Of a stretch of 64,000 nucleotides of DNA, positions 42,401-54,300 are shown piece after piece. The stretch is from Ianthella basta (lineage: Eukaryota > Porifera > Demospongiae > Verongiida > Ianthellidae): NCBI GenBank assembly GCA_964019415.1, contig OZ025888.1:516001-580000 (forward strand). Reading direction: 5' to 3'. Each line of letters opens with the position of its first letter. The stretch's first letter is position 1. The translations under genes and the position numbers were made by a program. Below the pieces are notes generated by a model, which was given only the letters and a program-made list of their open reading frames with translations, was not told the DNA's origin and ran no database searches.

Positions 42401-42750
42401 ATACATAGTGTTCCCCTAGGACACTACCCATTTAATACAGAGTGTCCCCCTAGTACACTGCCCATTTAATACGTAGTGTCCCCCTAGTACACTGCCCATT
42501 TAATATGTAGTGTCCCCCTAGGACACTATACCCATTTAATACGTAGTGTTCCCCTAAGACACTACCCATTTAATACGTATTGTCCCCCTAGCACACTGCC
42601 CATTTAATACGTAGTGTCCCCCTAGTACACTACCCATTTAATGCGTAGTGTCCCCCTAGTACGCTACCCATTTAATACGTAGTGTCCCCCTTGTACACTA
42701 CCCATTTAATGCGTAGTGTCCCCCTAGGACACTACCCATTTAATACGTAG
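36450..42750 (+). repeat. Three related blocks carrying ACATGGTGTT, offsets 2,586 and 2,386 bp
   Basis: ACATGGTGTTCCCC appears at about 36479, 39065 and 41451. AGTGATCCCC appears at 37231, 39817 and 42203. Both markers give the same two offsets (2,586 and 2,386 bp). Each block also has GTGCCCCACTAG units upstream, AATACGCAG and CATATAATAC units. Within the last two blocks the array switches to the 478-bp repeat. Confidence 0.8.
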
Positions 42751-43200
42751 TGTCCCCCTAGAACACTACCCATTTAATGCGTAGTGTCCCCCTAGGAAAC
42801 TACTCATTTAATACGTAGTGTCCCCCTAGGACACTACTCATTTAATACGTAGTGTTCCCCTAGGACACTACCCATTTTATACGTAGTGTCCCCCTAGGAC
42901 ACTACCCATTTAATACGTAGTGTTCCCCTAGTACACTACCCATTTATTGCGTAGTGTCCCCCTAGTACACTACCCATTTAATGCGTAGTGTCCCCCTAGG
43001 ACACTACTCATTTAATACGCAGTGTCCCCCTAGGACACTACCCATTTAATACGTAGTGTTCCCCTAGTACACTACTCATTTAATACGTAGTGTCCCCCTA
43101 GGACACTACTCATTTAATACGTAGTGTCCCCCTAGGACACTGCACATTTAATACGTAGTGTCCCCCTAGGACACTGCCCATTTAATACATAGTGTCCCCC
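38171..43200 (+). repeat. 4,972-bp internal expansion within the left large copy
   Basis: CACATTTAAT after GGACACTG occurs at 38171 and again at 43143, and the monomers around both are alike (ACACATTT units, GTCTCCC units, AATACGCAG, ATACGTACTG). The offset of 4,972 bp equals, to 1 bp, the drop in offset between the left and right large copies (16,293 minus 11,320). One of the two states is therefore a single gain or loss event. Confidence 0.75.
40051..41360 (+). repeat. Tandem 478-bp higher-order unit, two full copies and one truncated
   Basis: Units start at ACAGAGTGTCC at 40051, 40529 and 41007, exactly 478 bp apart (14 monomers plus the 2-bp TA insertion). Other markers keep the same spacing: the TA insertion (T at 40141, 40619 and 41097) and GTACGCTAC (G at 40277, 40755 and 41233). 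The third copy breaks off at about 41361, where a different block begins. A fourth copy starts at 42437 with GTACGCTAC at 42663. The near-perfect identity indicates a recent event. Confidence 0.9.
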
Positions 43201-46200
43201 TAGTACACTACCCATTTAATACGTAGTGTCCCCCTAGGACACTACACATTTAATACGTAGTGTTCCCCTAGTACACTACCCATTTAATACGTAGTGTCCC
43301 CCTAGTACACTACCCATTTAATATGTAGTGTCCCCCTAGTACACTACCCATTTAATACGTAGTGTCTCCCTAGTACACTGCCCATTTAATACGTAGTGTC
43401 CCCCTAGGACACTACACATTTAATACGTAGTGTCCCCCTAGGACACTACACATTTAATACGTAGTGTTCCCCTAGTACACTACCCATTTAATACGTAGTG
43501 TCTCCCTAGTACACTGCCCATTTAATACGCAGTGTCCCCCTAGTACACTGCCCATTTAATAAGTAGTGTTCCCCTAGGACACTACCCATTTAATACATAG
43601 TGTCCCCCTAGTACACTACCCATTTAATACGTAGTGTCCCCCTAGGACACTACCCATTTAATACGTAGTGTCTCCCTAGGACACTGCCCATTTAATACGT
43701 ACTGTCCCCCTAGTACATTACCCATTTAATACGTAGTGTCTCCCTAGTAAATTACCCATTTAATACATAGTGTCCCCCAATTACACTACCCATTTAATAC
43801 GTAGTGTCCCCCTAGGACAATACCCATTTAATACGTAGTGTTCCCCTAGGACACTACCCATTTAATACATAGTGTTCCCCTAGGACACTACCCATTTAAT
43901 ACGTAGTGTTCCCCTAGGACACTACCCATTTAATACGTAGTGTTCCCCTAGGACATTACCCATTTAATACGTAGTGTCCCCTTAGTACACTACCCATTTA
44001 ATACATAATTTCCCCCTAGTACACTACCCATTTAATACATAGTGTCCCCCTAGGACACTACCCATTTAATACGTAGTGTCCCCCTAGTATACTACCCATT
44101 TAATACATAGTGTCCCCCTAGTACACTACCCATTTAATACGTAGTGTCCCCCTAGTACACTACTCATTTAATACGTAGTGTCCCCCTAGTATACTACCCA
44201 TTTAATACATAGTGTCCCCCTAGTATACTACCCATTTAATACATAGTGTCCCCCTAGTACACTATCCATTTAATACATAGTGTCCCCTTAGTACACTACC
44301 CATTTAATACATAGTGTCCCTCTAGTACATTACCCATTTAATACGTAGTGTCCCCCTAGTACACTACCCATTTAATACGTAGTGTCCCCCTAGTACACTA
44401 CCCATTTAATACGTAGTGTTCCCCTAGGACACTACCCATTTAATACGTAGTGTTCCCTTAGGACACTGCCCATTTAATACGTAGTGTTCCTCTAGGACAC
44501 TACCCATTTAATACGTAGTGTCCCCCTAGTACATTATTCATTTAATACGTAGTGTCCCCCTAGTACATTACCCATTTAATACGTAGTGTCCCCCTAGTAC
44601 ATTACCCATTTAATACGTAGTGTCCCCCTAGGACACTACCCATTTAATACGTAGTGTCCCCCTAGGACACTACCCATTTAATACGTAGTATCCCCCTAGG
44701 ACACTACCCATTTAATACGTAGTGTCTCCCTAGTACACTGCCCATTTAATTCGTAGTGTCCCCCTAGGACACTACCCATTTAATACATGGTGTTCCCCTA
44801 GGACACTACCCATTTAATACGTAGTATCCCCCTAGCACACTGCCCATTTAATTCGTAGTGTCCCCCTAGGACACTACCCATTTAATACATAGTGTCCCCC
44901 TAGGACACTACCCATTTAATACGTAGTGTCCCCCTTGTACACTACCCATTTAATACGTAGTGTCCCCCTAGGACACTACCCATTTAATACGTAGTATCCC
45001 CCTAGCACACTGCCCATTTAATTCGTAGTGTCCCCCTAGCACACTGCCCATTTAATACATAGTGTCCCCCTAGGACACTACCCATTTAATACATGGTGTC
45101 CCCCTAGGACACTACCCATTTAATACGTAGTGTCCCCCTAGGACACTGCCCATTTAATATATAGTGTCCCCCTAGTACACTACCCATTTAATACGTAGTG
45201 TTCCCCTAGGACACTACCCATTTAATACGTAGTGTCCCCCTGGTACACTACCCATTTAATACGTAGTGTTCCCCTAGTACACTACCCATTTAATACGTAG
45301 TGTCCCCCTAGTACACTACCCATTTAATACGTAGTGTTCCCCTAGTACACTGCCCATTTAATACATAGTGTCCCCCTAGTACACTGCCCATTTAATATGT
45401 AGTGTCCCCCTAGGACACTATACCCGTTTAATACGTAGTGTCCCCCTAGGACACTACCCATTTAATACATAGTGTCCCCCTAGGACACTGCCCATTTAAT
45501 ACGTAGTGTCCCCCTAGTACACTACCCATTTAATACGTAGTGTCCACCTAGTACACTACCCACTTAATACGTAGTGTCCCCCTAGTACACTACCCATTAA
45601 ATGCGTAGTGTCCCCCTAGGACACTACTCATTTAATACGTAGTGTCCCCCTAGGACACTACCCATTTAATACGTAGTGTCCCCCTAGGACACTACCCATT
45701 TAATACGTAGTGTTCCCCTAGGACACTACCCATTTAATACGTAGTGTCCCCCTAGGACACTACCCATTTAATACGTAGTGTCCCCCTAGGACACTACTCA
45801 TTTAATACGTAGTGTTCCCCTAGTACACTGCCCATTTAATACGTAATTTTTCCCTAGGACACTACCCATTTAATACGTAGTGTTCCCCTAGTACACTACC
45901 CATTTAATACATGGTGTCCCCCTAGGACACTACCCATTTAATACGTAGTGTCCCCCTAGGACACTGCCCATTTAATACATAGTGTCCCCCTAGTACACTA
46001 CCCATTTAATACGTAGTGTTCCCCTAGGACATTACCCATTTAATACGTAGTGTCCCCGTAGTACACTACCCATTTAATACGTAGTGTTCCCCTAGTACAC
46101 TACCCATTTAATACGTAGTGTCCCCGTAGTACACTACCCATTTAATACGTAGTGTTCCCCTAGTACACTACCCATTTAATACGTAGTGTCCCCCTAGTAC

Positions 46201-48312
46201 ACTACCCATTTTATACGTAGTGTTCCCCTAGTACACTGCCCATTTAATACATAGTGTCCCCCTAGTACACTGCCCATTTAATATGCAGTGTCCCCCTAGG
46301 ACACTATACCCATTTAATACGTAGTGTCCCCCTAGGACACTACCCATTTAATACATAGTGTCCCCCTAGGACACTACCCATTTAATACATAGTGTCCCCC
46401 TAGGACACTACCCATTTAATGCGTAGTGTCCCCCTAGGACACTACCCATTTAATACGTAGTGTTCCCCTAGGACACTACCCATTTAATACGTAGTGTCCC
46501 CCTAGGACACTACCCATTTAATACGTAGTGTTCCCCTAGTGCACTGCCCATTTAATACATAGTGTCCCCCTAGTACACTGCCCGTTTAATACGTAGTGTC
46601 CCCCTAGGACACTACCCATTTAATACATAGTGTCCCCCTAGGACACTACCCATTTAATACGTAGTGTCCCCCTAGTACACTACCCATTTAATGCGTAGTG
46701 TCCACCTAGTACACTACCCACTTAATACGTTGTGTCCCCCTAGTACACTACCCATTTAATGCTTAGTGTCCCCCTAGGACACTACTCATTTAATACGTAG
46801 TGTCCCCCTAGGACACTACCCATTTAATACATAGTGTCCCCCTAGGACACTACCCATTTAATACGTAGTGTTCCCCTAGGACACTACCCATTTAATACGT
46901 AGTGTCCCCCTAGGACAATACCCATTTAATACGTAGTGTCCCCCTAGGACACTACTCATTTAATACGTAGTGTTCCCCTAGTACACTACCCATTTAATAC
47001 GTAGTGTCCCCCTAGGACACTACCCATTTAATACGTAGTGTTCCCCTAGTACACTACCCATTTAATACGTAGTGTCCCCCTAGTACACTACCCATTTAAT
47101 GCGTAGTGTCCCCCTAGGACACTACTCATTTAATACGTAGTGTCCCCCTAGGACACTACCCATTTAATACGTAGTGTTCCCCTAGTACACTACCCATTTA
47201 ATACGTAGTGTCCCCCTAGGACACTACTCATTTAATACATAGTGTCTCCCTAGTACACTACCCATTTAATACGTAGTGTCCCCCTAGGACACTACCCATT
47301 TAATACGTAGTGTTCCCCTAGTACACTACCCATTTAATACGTAGTGTCCCCCTAGTACATTACCCATTTAATACATAGTGTCCGCCTAGTACATTACCCA
47401 TTTAATACATAGTGTCCCCCTAGGACACTACCCATTTAATACGTAGTGTCCCCCTAGCACACTACCCATTTAATACGTAGTGTCCCCCTAGTACATTACC
47501 CATTTAATACGTAGTGTCCCCCTAGTACATTACCCATTTAATACATAGTGTCCCCCTAGGACACTACCCATTTAATACGTAGTGTCCCCTAGTACACTGC
47601 CCATTTAATACGTAGTGTCTCCCTAGTACACTGCCCATTTAATACGTAGTGTCCCACTAGGACACTACCCATTTAATACATAGTGTCCCCCTAGTACACT
47701 ACCCATTTAATGCGTAGTGTCCCCCTAGGACACTACCCATTTAATACGTAGTGTCCCCTAGTACACTGCCTATTTAATACGTAGTGTCTCCCTAGTACAC
47801 TGCCCATTTAATACGTAGTGTCCCCCTAGTACATTACCCATTTAATACATAGTGTCCGCCTAGTACATTACCCATTTAATACATAGTGTCCCCCTAGCAC
47901 ACTACCCATTTAATACGTAGTGTCCCCCTAGCACACTACCCATTTAATACGTAGTGTCCCCCTAGTACATTACCCATTTAATACGTAGTGTCCCCCTAGT
48001 ACACTGCCCATTTAATACGTAGTGTCCCCCTAGGACACTACCCATTTAATACGTAGTGTCCCCTAGTACACTGCCCATTTAATACGTAATGTCTCCCTAA
48101 TACACTGCCCATTTAATACGTAGTGTCCCCCTAGGACACTACCCATTTAATACATAGTGTCCCCCTAGTACACTACCCATTTAATGCGTAGTGTCCACCT
48201 AGGACACTACCCATTTAATACGTAGTGTCCCCTAGTACACTGCCCATTTAATACGTAGTGTCTCCCTAGTACACTGCCCATTTAATACGTAGTGTCCCCC
48301 TAGTACACTACC

Positions 48313-51300
48313 CATTTAATACGTAGTGTCCCCTTAGTACACTACCCATTTAATACGTAGTGTCTCCCTAGTACACTGCCCATTTAATACGCAGTGTCCC
48401 CCTAGTACACTGCCCATTTAATACGTAGTGTTCCCCTAGGACACTACCCATTTAATACATAGTGTCCCCCTAGTACACTACCCATTTAATAAGTAGTGTC
48501 CCCCTAGGACACTACCCATTTAATACGTAGTGTCCCCCTAGGACACTGCCCATTTAATACGTAGTGTCCCCCTAGTACATTACCCATTTAATACGTAGTG
48601 TCCCCCTAGTACACTACCCATTTAATACATAGTGTCCCCCTAGTACACTACCCATTTAATACGTAGTGTCCCCCTAGTACACTACCCATTTAATACAGAA
48701 TTTCCCCCTAGTACACTACCCATTTAATACATAGTGTCCCCCTAGGACACTACCCATTTAATACGTAGTGTCCCCCTAGTATACTACCCATTTAATACAT
48801 AGTGTCCCCCTAGTACACTACCCATTTAATACGTAGTGTCCCCCTAGGACACTACCCATTTAATACGTAGTGTCCCCCTAGTATACTACCCATTTAATAC
48901 ATAGTGTCCCCCTAGTATACTACCCATTTAATACATAGTGTCCCCCTAGTACACTATCCATTTAATACATAGTGTCCCCCTAGTACATTACCCATTTAAT
49001 ACATAGTGTCTCCCTAGTACATTACCCATTTAATACATAGTGTCCCCCTAGTACACTACCCATTTAATACGTAGTGTCCCCCTAGGACACATCTCATTTA
49101 ATACGTAGTGTCCCCCTAGTACATTACCCATTTAATACATAGTGTCCCCCTAGCACACTACCCATTTAATACATAGTGTCCCCCTAGTACACTGCCCATT
49201 TAATACATAGTGTCCCCCTAGTACACTACCCATTTAATACATAGTGTCCCCCTAGGACACTACCCATTTAATACGTAGTGTCCCCCTAGGACACTACCCA
49301 TTTAATACATAGTGTCCCCCTAGGACACTACCCATTTAATACATAGTGCCCCCCTAGGACACTACCCATTTAATACATAGTGTCCCCCTAGTACACTACC
49401 CATTTAATACGTAGTGTCCCCCTAGTACACTACCCATTTAATACGTAGTGTCCCCCTAGTACACTACCCATTTAATACGTAGTGTCCCCCTAGGACACTA
49501 CTCATTTAATACGTAGTGTCCCCCTAGTACATTACCCATTTAATACATAGTGTCCCCCTAGCACACTACCCATTTAATACATAGTGTCCCCCTAGTACAC
49601 TGCCCATTTAATACATAGTGTCCCCCTAGGACACTGCCCATTTAATACATAGTGTCCCCCTAGGACACTACCCATTTAATACGTAGTGTCCCCCTAGGAC
49701 ACTACCCATTTAATACGTAGTGTTCCCCTAGTGCACTGCCCATTTAATACATAGTGTCCCCCTAGTACACTGCCCGTTTAATACGTAGTGTCCCCCTAGG
49801 ACACTACCCATTTAATACATAGTGTCCCCCTAGGACACTACCCATTTAATACGTAGTGTTCCCCTAGGACACTACCCATTTAATACATAGTGTCCCCCTA
49901 GGACACTACCCATTTAATACGTAGTGTTCCCCTAGTACACTGCCCATTTAATACATAGTGTCCCGCTAGTACACTGCCCATTTAATACGTAGTGTCCCCC
50001 TAGTACACTACCCATTTAATACGTAGTGTTCCCCTAGTACACTACCCATTTAATACGTAGTGTCCCCCTAGTACATTACCCATTTAATACATAGTGTCCG
50101 CCTAGTACATTACCCATTTAATACATAGTGTCCCCCTAGGACACTACCCATTTAATACGTAGTGTCCCCCTAGTACACTACCCATTTAATACGTAGTGTC
50201 CCCCTAGTACATTACCCATTTAATACGTAGTGTCCCCCTAGTACATTACCCATTTAATACATAGTGTTCCCCTAGTACACTACCCATTTAATGCGTAGTG
50301 TCCCCCTAGTACATTACCCATTTAATACGTAGTGTTCCCCTAGTACACTACCCATTTAATACATAGTGTCCCCCTAGTACATTACCCATTTAATACATAG
50401 TGTCCGCCTAGTACATTACCCATTTAATACATAGTGTCCCCCTAGGACACTACCCATTTAATACGTAGTGTCCCCCTAGTACACTACCCATTTAATACGT
50501 AGTGTCCCCCTAGTACATTACCCATTTAATACGTAGTGTCCCCCTAGTACATTACCCATTTAATACATAGTGTTCCCCTAGTACACTACCCATTTAATGC
50601 GTAGTGTCCCCCTAGTACATTACCCATTTAATACATAGTGTCCCCCTAGGACACTACCCATTTAATACGTAGTGTCCCCCTAGGACACTACCCATTTAAT
50701 ACGTAGTGTCCCCTAGTACATTGCCCATTTAATACGTAGTGTCCCACTAGGACACTACCCATTTAATACGTAGTGTCCCCTAGTACACTGCCCATTTAAT
50801 ACGTAGTGTCTCCCTAGTACACTGCCCATTTAATACGTAGTGTCCCCCTAGGACACTACCCATTTAATACATAGTGTCCCCCTAGTACACTACCCATTTA
50901 ATACGTAGTGTCCCCCTAGGACACTACCCATTTAATACGTAGTGTCCCCTAGTACACTGCCCATTTAATACGTAGTGTCTCCCTAGTACACTGCCCATTT
51001 AATACGTAGTGTCCCCCTAGTACACTACCCATTTAATACGTAGCGTCCCCCTAGTACACTACCCATTTAATACGTAGTGTCTCCCTAGTACACTGCCCAT
51101 TTAATACGCAGTGTCCCCCTAGTACACTGCCCATTTAATACGTAGTGTTCCCCTAGGACACTACCCATTTAATACATAGTGTCCCCCTAGTACACTACCC
51201 ATTTAATACGTAGTGTCCCCCTAGGACACTACCCATTTAATACGTAGTGTCCCCCTAGGACACTGCCCATTTAATACGTAGTGTCCCCCTAGTACATTAC

Positions 51301-54300
51301 CCATTTAATACGTAGTGTCCCCCTAGTACACTACCCATTTAATACATAGTGTCCCCCTAGTACACTACCCATTTAATACGTAGTGTCCCCCTAGGACACT
51401 ACCCATTTAATACGTAGTGTTCCCCTAGGACACTACCCATTTAATACATAGTGTTCCCCTAGGACACTACCCATTTAATACGTAGTGTTCCCCTAGGACA
51501 CTACCCATTTAATACGTAGTGTCCCCCTAGGACACTGCCCATTTAATACGTAGTGTCCCCCTAGTACATTACCCATTTAATACGTAGTGTCCCCCTAGTA
51601 CACTACCCATTTAATACATAGTGTCCCCCTAGTACACTACCCATTTAATACGTAGTGTCCCCCTAGGACACTACCCATTTAATACGTAGTGTTCCCCTAG
51701 GACACTACCCATCTAATACGTAGTGTTCCCCTAGGACATTACCCATTTAATACGTAGTGTCCCCTTAGTACACTACCCATTTAATACAGAATTTCTTCCT
51801 AGTACACTACCCATTTAATACATAGTGTCCCCCTAGGACACTACCCATTTAATACGTAGTGTCCCCCTAGTATACTACCCATTTAATACATAGTGTCCCC
51901 CTAGTACACTACCCATTTAATACGTAGTGTCCCCCTAGTACACTACCCATTTAATACGTAGTGTCCCCCTAGTATACTACCCATTTAATACATAGTGTCC
52001 CCCTAGTATACTACCCATTTAATACATAGTGTCCCCCTAGTACACTATCCATTTAATGCATAGTGTCCCCCTAGTACATTACCCATTTAATACATAGTGT
52101 CCCCCTAGTACACTACCCATTTAATACGTAGTGTCCCCCTAGTACACTACCCATTTAATACGTAGTGTTCCCCTAGGACACTACCCATTTAATACGTAGT
52201 GTTCCTCTAGGACACTACCCATTTAATACATAGTGTCCCCCTAGTACACTACCCATTTAATACGTAGTGTCCCCCTAGTACACTACCCATTTAATACATA
52301 GTGTCCCCCTAGGACACTACACATTTAATACGAAGTGTTCCTCTAGGACACTACCCATTTAATACGTAGTGTTCCCCTAGGACACTACCCATTTAATACG
52401 TAGTGTCCCCCTAGTACATTACCCATTTAATACGTAGTGTCCCCCTAGTACATTACCCATTTAATACGTAGTGTCCCCCTAGTACACTACCCATTTAATA
52501 CATAGTGTCCCCCTAGTACACTACCCATTTAATACGTAGTGTCCCCCTAGGACACTACCCATTTAATACGTAGTGTTCCCCTAGGACACTACCCATTTAA
52601 TACATAGTGTTCCCCTAGGACACTACCCATTTAATACGTAGTGTTCCCCTAGGACACTACCCATCTAATACGTAGTGTTCCCCTAGGACATTACCCATTT
52701 AATACGTAGTGTCCCCTTAGTACACTACCCATTTAATACAGAATTTCCCCCTAGTACACTACCCATTTAATACATAGTGTCCCCCTAGGACACTACCCAT
52801 TTAATGCGTAGTGTCCCCCTAGTATACTACCCATTTAATACATAGTGTCCCCTTAGTATACTACCCATTTAATACGTAGTGTCCCCTCAGTACACTACCC
52901 ATTTAATACAGAATTTCCCCCTAGTACACTACCCATTTAATACATAGTGTCCCCCTAGTACACTACCCATTTAATACGTAGTGTCCCCCTAGTACACTAC
53001 CCATTTAATACGTAGTGTCCCCCTAGTATACTACCCATTTAATACATAGTGTCCCCCTAGTACACTATCCATTTAATACATAGTGTCCCCCTAGTACATT
53101 ACCCATTTAATACATAGTGTCCCCCTAGTACACTACCCATTTAATACGTAGTGTCCCCCTAGTACACTACCCATTTAATACGTAGTGTTCCCCTAGGACA
53201 TTACCCATTTAATACGTAGTGTCCCCCTAGGACACTACCCATTTAATACGTAGTGTCCCCCTAGTACATTACCCATTTAATACGTAGTGTCCCCCTAGTA
53301 CATTACCCATTTAATACGTAGTATCCCCCTAGGACACTACCCATTTAATACGTAGTATCCCCCTAGGACACTGCCCATTTAATACATAGTGTCCCCCTAG
53401 TACACTGCCCATTTAATACGTAGTGTCCCCCTAGGACACTACACATTTAATACGTAGTGCCCCCCTAGTACACTACCCATTTAATACGTAGTGTCCCCCT
53501 AGGACACTACCCATTTAATGCGTAGTGTCCCCCTAGTACACTACCCATTTAATACGTAGTGTCCCCCTAGTACACTACCCATTTAATACGTAGTGTTCCC
53601 CTAGGACACTACCCATTTAATACGTAGTGTCCCCCTAGTACACTACCCATTTATTACGTATTGTTCCCCTAGGACACTACCCATTTAATACGTAGTGTCC
53701 CCCTAGTACACTACCCATTTAATACATAGTGTTCCCCTAGGACACTACCCATTTAATACATAGTGTCCCCCTAGTACACTGCCCATTTAATACGTAGTGT
53801 CCCCCTAGTACACTGCCCATTTAATATGTAGTGTCCCCCTAGGACACTATACCCATTTAATACGTAGTGTTCCCCTAGGACACTACCCATTTAATACGTA
53901 GTGTCCCCCTAGCACACTGCCCATTTAATACGTAGTGTCCCCCTAGTACACTACCCATTTAATGCGTAGTGTCCCCCTAGTACACTACCCATTTAATACG
54001 TAGTGTCTCCCTAGTACACTACCCATTTAATGCGTAGTGTCCCCCTAGGACACTACCCATTTAATACGTAGTGTCCCCCTAGTACACTACCCATTTAATG
54101 CGTAGTGTCCCCCTAGGACACTACTCATTTAATACGTAGTGTCCCCCTAGGACACTACTCATTTAATACGTAGTGTTCCCCTAGGACACTACCCATTTAA
54201 TACGTAGTGTCCCCCTAGGACACTACCCATTTAATACGTAGTGTTCCCCTAGTACACTACCCATTTATTGCGTAGTGTCCCCCTAGTACACTACCCATTT

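Larger units (their letters stand above)
30841..46000 (+). repeat. Left copy of a large internal duplication (partner about 48.3-57 kb)
   Basis: Rare markers recur in the same order to the right, with the offset changing stepwise: 17,480 bp at 30841, 17,310 at 31386 and 32421, 17,412 at 32688, 17,177 at 34610, 35562 and 35732, 16,293 at 37531, 11,320 from about 43140 to 44450, and 11,304 at 45426. The order and local spacing of markers are the same. The largest step, 4,973 bp, is a segment duplicated only within this copy (see the 38171-43143 entry). Smaller steps are near multiples of 34. Confidence 0.8.
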
